Source: Hyphomicrobiales bacterium
GTDB taxonomy: Bacteria > Pseudomonadota > Alphaproteobacteria > Rhizobiales > Rhizobiaceae
NCBI GenBank assembly: GCA_900466945.1
Contig: UBNV01000023.1
Span: 1-64,000, forward strand
Length of the DNA: 64,000 bases
Reading direction: 5' to 3'
The notes below the pieces were generated by a model. The model ran no database searches, was not told where the DNA came from, and worked only from the letters and a program-made list of their open reading frames with translations. Shown here one piece after another: positions 41,276 through 49,840 of the stretch. Both the position numbers and the translations under genes were made by a program. Each line of letters starts with the position of its first letter. The first letter of the stretch is position 1.

Positions 41276-41291
41276 ACCCTGTATCTTGTGG
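41276..41291. promoter_or_regulatory. NrdR-like box 1
   Basis: A 16-base site matching the NrdR consensus (ACACWATATATWGTGT) at 12 positions. It lies 31 bases (about three helical turns) from box 2, the usual spacing for paired NrdR sites. Confidence 0.6.
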
Positions 41292-41306
41292 TGATGGTGG
41301 CTGCAA

Positions 41307-41322
41307 ACGCTAAATATAGTAT
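41307..41322. promoter_or_regulatory. NrdR-like box 2, over a candidate -10
   Basis: ACGCTAAATATAGTAT matches the NrdR consensus at 13 of 16 positions. On the minus strand it covers a candidate -10 (TACTAT, 41321-41316) with TTGTCT (41346-41341) 19 bases upstream as a -35, so repressor binding would block nrdJ transcription. Confidence 0.65.
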
Positions 41323-41550
41323 TAACACTTTATTGCCGCCAGACAAAGACCCCCTGTGCAGCGGTCAAAATCGCACAATTTTCCTATCGCAGGCGACGTC
41401 GTCAAAACGTCGTTCCACATCCAAGAAAGCCGCTACAATGTTTGATGAAACCCGGCCTCGTTCATGCCCGGTCCAGTCGCCGCCGCAACAGGATCCATTA
41501 ACATCGTCCCGACTGATTCCGTCAAGGGGTGGTCTGTGAAGGAAATGTTA

Positions 41551-41566
41551 ACGCTATATCTTGTGG
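41551..41566. promoter_or_regulatory. NrdR-like box 3, distal
   Basis: ACGCTATATCTTGTGG matches the NrdR consensus at 13 of 16 positions, 244 bases from box 2. It contains the same 11-mer ATCTTGTGGTG (41558-41568) as box 1 (41283-41293); an inverted third copy is at 41737-41747. Confidence 0.5.
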
Positions 41567-41574
41567 TGTCAGAT

Positions 41575-41583
41575 TGTGGATAA
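41575..41583 (-). promoter_or_regulatory. Perfect DnaA box
   Basis: TGTGGATAA is the exact complement of the DnaA consensus TTATCCACA. It is a single site, so it is more likely a DnaA-responsive element or titration site upstream of nrdJ than a replication origin. Confidence 0.5.
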
Positions 41584-41987
41584 CGGGCAAAAGCGCGAAG
41601 TTACGGGAATGACACAGCTTTCTCCGACGGTGTGATGCATGGGGTCACGAATGTTGTGTCGGGCGCAAAATATTTGCGGATACTTTTCGTGCCTAAACGG
41701 GCCGCTTTCGCGGGTTCTGGTGCGTCAAAGACACGTCACCACAAGATTCTGGAGGCGCCCGGAAAAACCTGGGGACGGCTCGGGTGCGCTAAGGCGCTTG
41801 ACACAATTGTCGGGCCGAAGCTCGGGCAGGCCACGCCTCTGTGTGCAGTGCACATATCCATGTTTTTCATCAACGAAATGGCAATATGTCGCTGCTAGGA
41901 CATGAGACGAACGGTGTGGAATGAGCTCCATGCATGGCCGAGGAAGGCCGCCTGCCAGGACGGCCGGTCGCACGGAGTGAGTTTTGG

Positions 41988-43898
41988 ATGTCTATTGCCA
42001 ATCTTTCCATATTGAAGAAGGTCAGCCTCGTCGTCGTCCTGATGGGCGTGGCGGCGGCGGCGATCGCGGCAGTCGGTGCAAGCGGTCTGTCCTCCCTGGG
42101 GTCTGCGCTGAAGGATACTGGCGCGCGGGAAGAGGTCGCCCGTGAAGCCATGGACCTGCGCGTCGACATCATCGCCATTTCCCGCATGACCTACCAGCTG
42201 GCGCTGGCACCGGAGAAGGCCGCCGATTTCGCCGCCGAAACCGACAAGCGCGCCGCAGAAATGCTCGCCCGCCTGCCGAAGATCGCGACGACGGCAAGCC
42301 CCGCCGAAGCACAGATCCTCGATCGCACCAAGACAGCGCTCGATGCCTATTTCAACCAGATCCGCGCCATGGTGGCCGTTGCCGCAACGCCCGCTGGCCA
42401 GGACCTTGCCGTGATGAAGGCCGAGCTCGCCAAGGCGCTCGAGGCCCAGAAGACCGTGACGGCGGTGGTCAAGGAATATTCGACCTCGTCTGCCGAGAGC
42501 CTCAAGGGTTCGCGCGAAAACGCGCTGGCCGCCTCCGGCTTCACCATGCTGGTCCAGGTCGTGACCGCTGCCGTCTGCATTCTCGCCGGCGTCGCGATCA
42601 GCTTCCTGCTGGCCCGTCGAGGCATCGTCAACCCGATCCGCAGCCTGACCGCCGTCATGACGGACATGGCCTCCGGCAAGCTCGGCAATGCGATTGCCGG
42701 CACCGAGCGCCGGGATGAGATCGGTGAGATGGCGCGTGCTCTCGAAGTCTTCCGTACCAATGAAGCGCAGATGCGCGCCATGGAAGCGCAGGAAGCGGCC
42801 CTTCATGCCCAGAGCCGCGATCTGCAGACGTCGATCAGCGATATCGTGGCCGCTGCTGCCGCCGGCGATTTCTCCAAGCGCATCTCCAAGACCTATGACG
42901 ACGCCGACCTGCAGCGCTTTGCCGGCTCGGTCAACGAACTGGTGGAAAGCGTCGACCGCGGCATCACCGAAGTCCGCCGCGTCATCGCAGCCCTTGCCGA
43001 TGCCGACCTGACCCACAACATGGACGGCCAGTTCCAGGGTGCCTTTGCCGAACTGCAGGGCAACGTCAACCAGACCATGGCGGTTCTGCGCCAGACGATG
43101 CAGAACATCCTGTCGGCTGCCGGCACGATCACCGGCAATTCCGGCGAACTCTCCTCGGCTGCCAACCAGCTCGCCCGCCGTACAGAGCAGCAGGCCGCTT
43201 CGCTGGAAGAAACGGCCGCCGCCCTCGAGGAGATCACCACCACGGTCAAGACCTCAACCATGCGCGCCAAGGAAGCCTCGCACATGGTCGACGAGACCAA
43301 GTCGAGCGCCGGCAAGTCGGGCGATATCGTCCGCAACGCGATCGACGCCATGGGCCGCATCGAGCAGTCTTCGCAGAAGATCAGCCAGATCATCTCGGTC
43401 ATCGACGAAATCGCCTTCCAGACCAACTTGCTGGCGCTGAATGCCGGCGTCGAGGCAGCCCGTGCCGGTGAAGCAGGTCGTGGCTTCGCCGTCGTCGCCC
43501 AGGAAGTGCGCGAACTGGCACAACGTTCGGCCAATGCCGCCAAGGAGATCAAGACCCTGATCAACACCTCGGCCGAGGAAGTGAAGGGCGGCGTGTCGCT
43601 CGTGCTGTCCACCGGTGAGGCGCTGAAGGAGATCGAATCGCTGGTCAATCGCGTCAACGACCACGTCGTGACGATTGCCCGCGCGGCCGAAGAACAGTCG
43701 GCAGCCCTCGGCGAGATCAACACATCGGTCAACCACATGGACCAGATGACCCAGCAGAACGCAGCCATGGTCGAAGAGACCACTGCTGCCAGCCAGGTTC
43801 TCGCCGGCGAAGCTCGTCAGCTGCAGGCCCAGCTCGCCCGCTTCAAGCTCGAAGGCGGCGCATCCGCCGGCTCGACGGGGTACCGCACGGCAGCTTGA
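41988..43898 (+). CDS. Methyl-accepting chemotaxis protein
   Basis: The 636-residue receptor has membrane segments at about residues 12-35 and 190-212 flanking a helical ligand domain, HAMP domains (about 213-340), and a signalling domain with the hairpin tip [20 protein letters not shown] near residues 470-490. It lacks the C-terminal pentapeptide that tethers CheR. The ATG at 41988 gives a typical N-terminus ([19 protein letters not shown]); an upstream in-frame extension is unlikely. Ligand unknown. Confidence 0.94.
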   Translation: MSIANLSILKKVSLVVVLMGVAAAAIAAVGASGLSSLGSALKDTGAREEVAREAMDLRVDIIAISRMTYQLALAPEKAADFAAETDKRAAEMLARLPKIATTASPAEAQILDRTKTALDAYFNQIRAMVAVAATPAGQDLAVMKAELAKALEAQKTVTAVVKEYSTSSAESLKGSRENALAASGFTMLVQVVTAAVCILAGVAISFLLARRGIVNPIRSLTAVMTDMASGKLGNAIAGTERRDEIGEMARALEVFRTNEAQMRAMEAQEAALHAQSRDLQTSISDIVAAAAAGDFSKRISKTYDDADLQRFAGSVNELVESVDRGITEVRRVIAALADADLTHNMDGQFQGAFAELQGNVNQTMAVLRQTMQNILSAAGTITGNSGELSSAANQLARRTEQQAASLEETAAALEEITTTVKTSTMRAKEASHMVDETKSSAGKSGDIVRNAIDAMGRIEQSSQKISQIISVIDEIAFQTNLLALNAGVEAARAGEAGRGFAVVAQEVRELAQRSANAAKEIKTLINTSAEEVKGGVSLVLSTGEALKEIESLVNRVNDHVVTIARAAEEQSAALGEINTSVNHMDQMTQQNAAMVEETTAASQVLAGEARQLQAQLARFKLEGGASAGSTGYRTAA

Positions 43899-43929
43899 CG
43901 CAACGGATCCGGCAAGCCAGTTACAAGAC

Positions 43930-43956
43930 AAGGCGCCGCAGCGATGCGGCGCCTTT
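43930..43956 (+). terminator. Terminator of the chemoreceptor gene
   Basis: AAGGCGCCGCA (43930-43940) pairs perfectly with TGCGGCGCCTT (43945-43955), GCGA loop, followed by T and GCGTTT. Lies 32 bases after the stop codon. Confidence 0.75.
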
Positions 43957-44067
43957 GCGTTTGCGCGATGGAACGGGCAGGGTGGTCAGACATTGAGTTC
44001 GCGTCGCTCAGGGCGCGCCAGGTCCGGCCGGTCAAGGCCTGAAGTTCAATTGAAGGAGCACGGGATC

Positions 44068-44697
44068 ATGCAACTGTTGTTGTTGGGCGCGACTGGACTT
44101 GTCGGCAGTCATGTCCTGGAGCTGGCGCTCGCCGACCCGCGTGTGTCAGGGGTGACCGCACCGACTCGCCGGCCGTTGCCGTCACGACCGGGTTTGTCCG
44201 CGCCGATCGTGGATTTCGACAAGCTTGCACAGGATCCGTCGATCTGGACCGCAGATGCGGTGATTTGTGCCTTGGGTACCACGCTGAAATCTGCCGGATC
44301 GCGCGAGCGCTTCTACCGTATCGATCATGACTATCCGGTCGAAATCGCCAGGCTGGCCAGGGCCAATGGCGCAACGACCTTCGTCCTCAACTCCGCAAAG
44401 GGCGCCGATATGAAGTCGCTCTTCTTTTACAGTCGAGTGAAGGGCGAGGTGGAGCGGGATATCATGGCGCTCGGTTTCGAGCGGACGGTGCTGGTCCGTC
44501 CAGGCTTGATCGACGGTCCGCGTCCCGAACCGCGTCCCATGGAGCAGTGGGCAGGCAAACTGCTCTCAGTCCTGAAGCCTGTCCTCCCTTTATCCCTACA
44601 GGCGAACCGGCCAGAGGCCATCGCCCGCGCCATGCTCGAGGCCGCCGTGTCCGCGGCACCAGGCGTCACCGTCGTGCCGTCACAAAACCTGCACTGA
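44068..44697 (+). CDS. NAD(P)H-binding short-chain oxidoreductase-like protein
   Basis: The 209-residue protein starts MQLLLLGATGLVGSHVLELA, an atypical-SDR Rossmann nucleotide-binding motif (GATGLVG), and contains FVLNSAKGADMKSLFFYSRV with a Tyr-x-x-x-Lys-like YSRVK. It resembles the NmrA/HTATIP2 group; no substrate can be assigned. AAGGAG lies 10 bases before the ATG at 44068. Confidence 0.82.
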   Translation: MQLLLLGATGLVGSHVLELALADPRVSGVTAPTRRPLPSRPGLSAPIVDFDKLAQDPSIWTADAVICALGTTLKSAGSRERFYRIDHDYPVEIARLARANGATTFVLNSAKGADMKSLFFYSRVKGEVERDIMALGFERTVLVRPGLIDGPRPEPRPMEQWAGKLLSVLKPVLPLSLQANRPEAIARAMLEAAVSAAPGVTVVPSQNLH

Positions 44698-44721
44698 CGG
44701 CATCGACGGTCGGGGCTGGAG

Positions 44722-45549
44722 TCAGTTGGCGCGGCCGAGCGGGAGCTGACGGCGGATATCTCCGACATCAGGCGCATTGATGCGCCGGTAGCGCGCCTCG
44801 ACGAAGTTGTAGATGCCGAAGGCGGCCAGGCCGACAGCGACCACGGCATAGATGACGCCGCCGAACGGAAGGCTTTGCACCCAGGCCAGCGCATCGGCCA
44901 TGCCGCCGGCCTGCTCCGGGTCGACCGTGAAGGCAGCATAGAGGAAGAAGACGCCGACAATGGCGAAGACCGCGCCGCGGGCGACGAGGCCATAGATGGA
45001 AATGAGAACGGCCGGCGAGTTCTTCTCCGCATCGAGGTTTAAGTAGCGGCCGAACCGGCGCTTGATTCCCTTCATGGCGGTGACTACCCCGCCGATGACG
45101 AAGCCGATGCCGATGATGCCAGCGAGATAGCGGCCGAAGGGCTGGGCCATGACCCAAGCGGCCAAACCCTCTTCGCCGCCGGAGCCGCCGCCACCCGACA
45201 TCTGCAGGGCCATCGTGAGGCTGGTGACCGCAAGGCCCGCATAGGTGATGGCACTGCCGAAGAGCGCCGCGCGGATTGCATAACCCTTGAGGTCGTCATC
45301 CTGGCCATCGGCGTTGGCGAGCGACTGGGCGAGGCGCCATACGACGAAGCCCGCGAGCCCGAGCCCGATCAGGCCGATCCAGATCCGCCCGAAGGGTTGC
45401 TGCAGGACCGCTGATAACGCCGACTGCGTATCCGGTCTCCCACCGGCAAAGCTGGAAAACAGGGCCAGCGCCGCAATCAGCAGGAAGACGACGCCGCGTG
45501 CGCTGTAGCCCGCCCGTGCCAAGAAGTGAAATTTCGACCGCGTGTTCAT
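44722..45549 (-). CDS. DUF1206 membrane protein with three repeats
   Basis: The 275-residue protein consists of three similar two-helix units, each with a PFGR-like turn (QQPFGRIWIGLIGLGLAGF, AQPFGRYLAGIIGIGFVIGG, SLPFGGVIYAVVAVGLAAF), the DUF1206 pattern with six membrane segments. Function unknown. AAGGAGAGGG precedes the ATG at 45549. It is divergent from a 52-residue single-helix membrane protein. Confidence 0.85.
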   Translation of the reverse strand: MNTRSKFHFLARAGYSARGVVFLLIAALALFSSFAGGRPDTQSALSAVLQQPFGRIWIGLIGLGLAGFVVWRLAQSLANADGQDDDLKGYAIRAALFGSAITYAGLAVTSLTMALQMSGGGGSGGEEGLAAWVMAQPFGRYLAGIIGIGFVIGGVVTAMKGIKRRFGRYLNLDAEKNSPAVLISIYGLVARGAVFAIVGVFFLYAAFTVDPEQAGGMADALAWVQSLPFGGVIYAVVAVGLAAFGIYNFVEARYRRINAPDVGDIRRQLPLGRAN

Positions 45550-45669
45550 GGGAACCCTCTCCTTATGTTCGGGGAGAACGGAAAAGAAAGGGTGGGGTTC
45601 CGTCGAAAGAGCGCTCAGAAAGGAACCTCCGGGGCAGGGCAGTGTTTTTCCGACCAAAGGGAGATTGCC

Positions 45670-45828
45670 ATGAAAGACGAACGCACCAGCCATGATGGAG
45701 ACCGGAAAACCGGCTATCGCGCTCAGAATCACCCGGGTCCGCGGCGTAGCAGCGTTCTTTCCTGGTGGTCGCTGGCGATCGTCGCGATCTTCCTGCTCCT
45801 CGTCATCGGAAGTGCCCTCCTCATGTAA
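45670..45828 (+). CDS. Small single-span membrane protein
   Basis: The 52-residue product has a charged N-terminal half (MKDERTSHDGDRKTGYRAQ) and one membrane helix (about residues 31-50, SWWSLAIVAIFLLLVIGSAL). AAAGGGAGA lies before the ATG at 45670. I do not recognise a family. It may be co-regulated with the divergent DUF1206 gene. The frame extends upstream, but the ribosome site supports this start. Confidence 0.6.
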   Translation: MKDERTSHDGDRKTGYRAQNHPGPRRSSVLSWWSLAIVAIFLLLVIGSALLM

Positions 45829-45840
45829 ACTGCGCGATCC

Positions 45841-45856
45841 TCAACCAGATGGTTGA
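45841..45856. promoter_or_regulatory. ArsR operator 1
   Basis: TCAACCA-ga-TGGTTGA, a perfect 7-bp dyad with a 2-base centre. It overlaps the TTGACA -35 (45853-45858). Centre-to-centre distance to operator 2 is exactly 40 bases. Confidence 0.8.
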
Positions 45857-45881
45857 CAATCTAGGCCTGTCGGTAGATATT
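45853..45881 (+). promoter_or_regulatory. Promoter of the arsR-SRPBCC operon
   Basis: Perfect -35 TTGACA (45853-45858), 17-base spacer, -10 GATATT (45876-45881). Transcription would begin about 45888-45889, at the ATG itself, suggesting a leaderless mRNA. Confidence 0.6.
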
Positions 45882-45896
45882 CAACCACATGGTTGA
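45881..45896. promoter_or_regulatory. ArsR operator 2, covering the start codon
   Basis: TCAACCA-ca-TGGTTGA, the same dyad as operator 1 with a different 2-base centre. The arsR ATG (45889-45891) lies inside it, so repressor binding would sit over the transcription and translation start. Confidence 0.8.
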
Positions 45897-46248
45897 GCAA
45901 ACTGACATGATCCTCGATACAATCTTCCACGCACTCGGTGACCGCACGCGTCGCCAGATGCTTTTCGACCTCTCCAAGGGGGAGCGGAGCGTCGGCGAAC
46001 TGGCGGAGCCCCATGCCATGTCGCTGGCAGCAGCATCCAAGCACATCAAGGTGCTGGAAGGGGCAGGGCTCGTGCGCCGCGAGATCAGGGGACGAACCCA
46101 TCTCTGCCGTCTGGATCCTGGGCCGCTTTCGGGCGCCCACGAGTGGCTGAGTCACTATGAGCACTTCTGGACCGGCCGGCTGGACGTTCTCGAACGGCTC
46201 CTCCGTGCGGAGGACGCCGCATCTTCCAACGAAAAGAATGGAGAATGA
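45889..46248 (+). CDS. ArsR-family (SdpR-like) transcriptional regulator
   Basis: The 119-residue winged-helix protein has ILDTIFHALGDRTRRQMLFD at its N-terminus and the recognition helix in AMSLAAASKHIKVLEGAGLV near residues 42-61. It lacks metal-binding cysteine clusters, fitting the SdpR-like group that pairs with SRPBCC proteins. No good ribosome site precedes either possible ATG (45889 or 45907). It overlaps the SRPBCC gene by four bases. Likely autorepressor at two operators. Confidence 0.92.
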   Translation: MVEQTDMILDTIFHALGDRTRRQMLFDLSKGERSVGELAEPHAMSLAAASKHIKVLEGAGLVRREIRGRTHLCRLDPGPLSGAHEWLSHYEHFWTGRLDVLERLLRAEDAASSNEKNGE

Positions 46249-46784
46249 CGATGACGGAACTACTGGAAATCCAAGCTTACGGACGTGTGGCGGAACCGGC
46301 GACGCTGGTGATCGAACGCAAGCTGCCCGGGCCGCCCTCGCGGATCTGGAGCTATCTCATGGACGCCGACAAGCGACGGCTCTGGCTCGCCGATGGCGTG
46401 ATGGAGGCGAAGGCGGGCACACCGTTCGAACTCGTCTGGCGCAATGACGAACTGACCGACCCGCCGGGCATGCGTCCCGAGGGCTTCAGCGAGGAAATGC
46501 GCATGAAGAGCCGGATCCTGGAGGTGCACAAGGAAAAGCGGCTGGTCTTCACTTGGGGTGAGACCGGCGAGGTCTCCTTCGACCTCAGGCCGGAAGGCGA
46601 CGAGGTGCTCATGACGGTCACACACCGGCGGATCTCGGACCGGGCGAACCTGCTCATGGTCGGGGCCGGTTGGCACATGCATCTCGATATTCTTGCAGCC
46701 AAGCTGCGGGGCGAGCGCGCGGAACCCTTCTGGGATGGCTGGCTGCGTCTAAAGGCCGAGTACGACAAGCGGATGCCTGCCTGA
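46245..46784 (+). CDS. SRPBCC (AHSA1-like) domain protein
   Basis: The 179-residue protein shows the START/AHA1 fold with LVIERKLPGPPSRIWSYLMD near residues 20-39 and AGWHMHLDILAAKLRGERAE near residues 143-162, the C-terminal helix that closes the hydrophobic pocket. Its ligand is unknown. ArsR-SRPBCC pairs are widespread, with the SRPBCC gene as the main target of the repressor. ATGA overlap indicates coupling. Confidence 0.9.
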   Translation: MTMTELLEIQAYGRVAEPATLVIERKLPGPPSRIWSYLMDADKRRLWLADGVMEAKAGTPFELVWRNDELTDPPGMRPEGFSEEMRMKSRILEVHKEKRLVFTWGETGEVSFDLRPEGDEVLMTVTHRRISDRANLLMVGAGWHMHLDILAAKLRGERAEPFWDGWLRLKAEYDKRMPA

Positions 46785-46810
46785 GGCTATGCTGCCCCGG
46801 TCAAGCAAGA

Positions 46811-46841
46811 GGCCCTCTCCGGTGACGGAGAGGGCCGTTTT
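46811..46841 (+). terminator. Terminator of the arsR operon
   Basis: GGCCCTCTCCG (46811-46821) pairs perfectly with CGGAGAGGGCC (46826-46836), GTGA loop, followed by GTTTT. Confidence 0.9.
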
Positions 46842-46864
46842 CGTCGTGCAGACTGCCCGATGCC

Positions 46865-48520
46865 TTACGGCTGGGGTGTCGTTGACGGCGCCGGTGCCGG
46901 TGCATCCTGCACCGCGCCTTCCGGTCCCGTGGCCGGGACGTCCGTCTGCGGCGGGTTGACCGAAGGCGGCGCGAGCGTGCCATTGCCGGGATCGGCCGGA
47001 GTGTCCGGCGTCGGAGCCGCTGCCGGATCGTCGGCCGGTGCGACAGTCGGATCGACAGGCGCTGCGGGCTGGATGGTGCCGCCCGGCTGGGTTTCGGTCG
47101 CCTCCTCTGCCGTCGAATTGGCCGCGGCCGCAGGGGAGCCGGCCGGCATCTCGTCCGTCCCGATCGGCTCCGCGAGAGGTGCGGCACCTTCAGCGGCGAC
47201 ACGCCAGACGGTGTTGCCCGCATCGTCTGCGATCAGAAGCGCGCCGGTTCCATCGAAACCAAGACCGACTGGGCGGCCGTGGGCTTCTTCGGCGGGGTTG
47301 AGGAAGCCTGTTACCACGTCGCGGGCTTCACCCGACGGCATGCCGTTTTCAAAGGGCACATAGAGTACCTTGTAGCCGTTGAAGTGGTCGCGGTTCCAAC
47401 TGCCGCGATTGCCGACAAAGGCACCGTTTTCATACTCGGCCGGCATAGCCATGCCCATGGAGAAGGCAAGGCCGAGGGCGGCCACATGGCTGGACAGGGC
47501 ATAGTCGGGCTTGATCGCCTGTTCGACCATGTCGGGGCGCGGCGGATGCAGGCGCGGATCGACATGCTGGCCGTAATAGGACCAGGGCCAGCCGTAGAAA
47601 CCGCGATCCTGGACCGAAGTCATGTAGTCGGGCACGAGGTTGGGCCCGAGTTCGTCGCGCTCGTTGACGACGGTCCAGAGCGCACCGCTTTCGGGGTTGA
47701 TCGTGAGGCCATTCGGGTTGCGAAGGCCAGACGCATAGACGCGGGACGCGCCGGTCTCGCGGTCGATCTGCCAGATCGCGGCGCGGCCCTTTTCGGCTTC
47801 CAGCCCTCGTTCGCCGGCATTCGAATTAGACCCGACAGAGGCATAGAGGAAACGGCCGTCGGGGCTAAGCGCCAAATCCTTCGTCCAGTGGTGATTGATC
47901 GGCCCGCCTGGCAGCGGCGAGAGCACGCGCGGCGGCGTGGTGATCTCGTTCTGGCCGAGCTGGTAGTCATAGGCAAGCACGGCATCGGCCGCTGCGACGT
48001 AAAGCGTGTCGTCGACGAAGGCGAGGCCGAAGGGCGAGTTGAGGTCCTTCAGCAGATCGTGGCGCTCATCGACGGTGCCGTCGCGGTCTGTATCCCGCAG
48101 TAGGGTGATGAGGTTGGTCGGCTTGTCGCCACCGCCTCCGCCCGAGGCAAAGGACATGATGAAGCCGCGGATGACATCTTTCGGCCGCTCGACGGGCTTG
48201 CCGGGCGGTGCCTTGCTTTGGACCACGAGCACGTCGCCATTCGGCAGCGTGTGCACGGTGCGCGGATTGGCGAGATCCTTGGCGTAAGCCGTGATGGTGA
48301 ACCCGTCGACAACGTCGGGGGTCTCGTTGTCACCCCATCCGACGACTTCCGCGACCTTGAGGTCGGGCACGAGGGACTGGCTCGGCTCAGGGAGAACAGG
48401 ATCGGGACCGATCTGGCTGGTGACGTCGAAATTGCCGTTGTCGTCGCTGCAGCCGGCGAGCGCAAGAACGAGAACGGCGGTCGAGGCAAGCGCCGCGCGG
48501 CGCAGGGTGGGGCGGTTCAT
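46865..48520 (-). CDS. Lipoprotein, sorbosone/PQQ-type sugar dehydrogenase beta-propeller with disordered tail
   Basis: The 551-residue precursor has a lipobox (LALAGC near residues 18-23), then a six-bladed beta-propeller like soluble glucose/sorbosone dehydrogenases with NHHWTKDLALSPDGRFLYAS and GLRNPNGLTINPESGALWTV. The last roughly 100 residues are Pro/Ala/Thr-rich and probably disordered. Activity as a PQQ enzyme is inferred from fold; the PQQ ligands were not checked. It overlaps the upstream DUF2231 gene by four bases. Confidence 0.85.
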   Translation of the reverse strand: MNRPTLRRAALASTAVLVLALAGCSDDNGNFDVTSQIGPDPVLPEPSQSLVPDLKVAEVVGWGDNETPDVVDGFTITAYAKDLANPRTVHTLPNGDVLVVQSKAPPGKPVERPKDVIRGFIMSFASGGGGGDKPTNLITLLRDTDRDGTVDERHDLLKDLNSPFGLAFVDDTLYVAAADAVLAYDYQLGQNEITTPPRVLSPLPGGPINHHWTKDLALSPDGRFLYASVGSNSNAGERGLEAEKGRAAIWQIDRETGASRVYASGLRNPNGLTINPESGALWTVVNERDELGPNLVPDYMTSVQDRGFYGWPWSYYGQHVDPRLHPPRPDMVEQAIKPDYALSSHVAALGLAFSMGMAMPAEYENGAFVGNRGSWNRDHFNGYKVLYVPFENGMPSGEARDVVTGFLNPAEEAHGRPVGLGFDGTGALLIADDAGNTVWRVAAEGAAPLAEPIGTDEMPAGSPAAAANSTAEEATETQPGGTIQPAAPVDPTVAPADDPAAAPTPDTPADPGNGTLAPPSVNPPQTDVPATGPEGAVQDAPAPAPSTTPQP

Positions 48521-48954
48521 GGGGTTCTCCAGGCATCGGCGGCGCGCTGGTCAGCCGTGAGATAGACGCAGGCGATCATGGCGATCACGGTGACGGTCGA
48601 GGCGATGAGGCCGTAAGGGACGATGGCGGTCCAGCCGTCACCGGCATGGATGAAGCTGTTGAGGATGGCCAGCACCAGGATGCCGATAAAGGCAAGGGAC
48701 GCCGGCCAGCGTGGACGAAGCGCTCGGGTGGCCGGGCGGGCGAGATCGATGAGGCCGGCAAGTACGGCAAGGGCGCCGAAGACCAGGCCGAAGAACAACA
48801 GCCAGTCGGAGAAATTGCTCCACATCAGGTGCGACGTCCGCCAGTAGAGGATGTCGGTGATCAGCGTCAGGGTGAAGCAGACGAAGGGGAAGGGGGCGAA
48901 GAGTGCCGAAAACGGATAGGCGTTGCCGGCAGCGGGCGGAGAGTGAAGGGCCAT
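48517..48954 (-). CDS. DUF2231-type membrane protein
   Basis: The 145-residue product has four membrane segments and the motif order AYPFSALFAPFPFVCFTLTL and TDILYWRT typical of DUF2231, a possible redox or heme-linked membrane partner. It precedes and overlaps the sugar dehydrogenase-like lipoprotein by four bases, which suggests it is a membrane partner of that protein. The ATG at 48954 has AGGG-type signals; a longer reading frame upstream lacks support. Confidence 0.82.
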   Translation of the reverse strand: MALHSPPAAGNAYPFSALFAPFPFVCFTLTLITDILYWRTSHLMWSNFSDWLLFFGLVFGALAVLAGLIDLARPATRALRPRWPASLAFIGILVLAILNSFIHAGDGWTAIVPYGLIASTVTVIAMIACVYLTADQRAADAWRTP

Positions 48955-49063
48955 AGCGATCTCGATCTGGAGGGATGGGATACCTAAGCCAGACGACCGA
49001 GCGCCGCCTTCTGTTCCATACTGCAACCACCGGCTGACTGTGATGTGAGCGACAGGCGCGATG

Positions 49064-49091
49064 CAAAAAGCCCGCGGCGATGGCGCGGGCT
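49064..49091 (-). terminator. Terminator of gpt
   Basis: AGCCCGCG (49069-49076) pairs with CGCGGGCT (49084-49091). Read on the minus strand the stem is followed by TTTTGCAT, 28 bases after the gpt stop. Confidence 0.8.
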
Positions 49092-49119
49092 CTTGGAAAT
49101 CATCCAGGAGGAGGGCCTA

Positions 49120-49617
49120 TCAGCCCTTAGAGCCCTTGGCGATCGGCTCCTGATAGGTGAAGCCCATGTCCCAGGGGAAGTAGATCCAGGTGTCCTGGGA
49201 GACTTCTGTGACGAAGGTGTCGATGGTCGGCACGCCCTTTGGCTTGGCGTAGACGCAGGCGAAATGCGCCTTCGGCATCATCTGGCGGACTTCAAGAGCG
49301 GTCTTGCCGGTGTCGGTGAGGTCGTCGACCACGAGCACGCCTTCGCCGCCATTCACCAAAAGCTCTGCGGTGATGCCCTTGAGCAGGTTCATTTCGCCCT
49401 GGTTCACATAGTCATGGTAGGAGGCGACGCAGACCGTCTCGATCAGGCGAATGTTGAGTTCGCGCGAGATGATCGCCGCGGGCACCAGGCCGCCGCGGGT
49501 GATGCAGACGATGGCGCGGAACTCCTGGCCGAGACCGGCAAGGCGCCAGGCAAGCGCGCGGGCATCGCGGTGGAACTGGTCCCAGGAAACGGGGAAGGCT
49601 TTATCGGGAAGAGACAT
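49120..49617 (-). CDS. gpt: Xanthine phosphoribosyltransferase
   Basis: Gpt converts xanthine, guanine or hypoxanthine to nucleotides in purine salvage. The 165-residue enzyme has the PRPP-binding [17 protein letters not shown] near residues 95-111 and [20 protein letters not shown] near residues 34-53, as in the E. coli enzyme. It is monocistronic with its own terminator. Confidence 0.94.
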   Translation of the reverse strand: MSLPDKAFPVSWDQFHRDARALAWRLAGLGQEFRAIVCITRGGLVPAAIISRELNIRLIETVCVASYHDYVNQGEMNLLKGITAELLVNGGEGVLVVDDLTDTGKTALEVRQMMPKAHFACVYAKPKGVPTIDTFVTEVSQDTWIYFPWDMGFTYQEPIAKGSKG

Positions 49618-49840
49618 GGAAAGAAGGCTCCGCTGGCTGGATGATATCGTCCGCGCCGGATTGCGGCGCCATGGACCGGATCCTAGGGCGGGCCGCCAAA
49701 CGCGCGGTCCTGAAACGCGTTTCGCGCGGCAGATACCGCGCGAAGCTTGTCCCCAAGGGGCTCCAGTCTTTGGCCGTTGCTATTAGCGGGAATCCGAAGC
49801 CTCTGGCAAGGCCCGTGTTCCATCCCGCCCTCGCTCTGGA

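Larger units (their letters stand above)
41150..41987. other. 838-base divergent intergenic region between nrdJ and the chemoreceptor gene
   Basis: No gene is supported. The region is AT-richer than its surroundings and contains NrdR-like boxes, a DnaA box, three copies of an identical 11-mer and presumably both promoters. The small reading frames here lack ribosome sites and coding character. Confidence 0.55.

Noticed and set aside
41275-41600. Replication origin suggested by a perfect DnaA box and AT-rich DNA
   Set aside because: Only one DnaA box is visible and no origin-linked genes are nearby; better explained as regulation of nrdJ.
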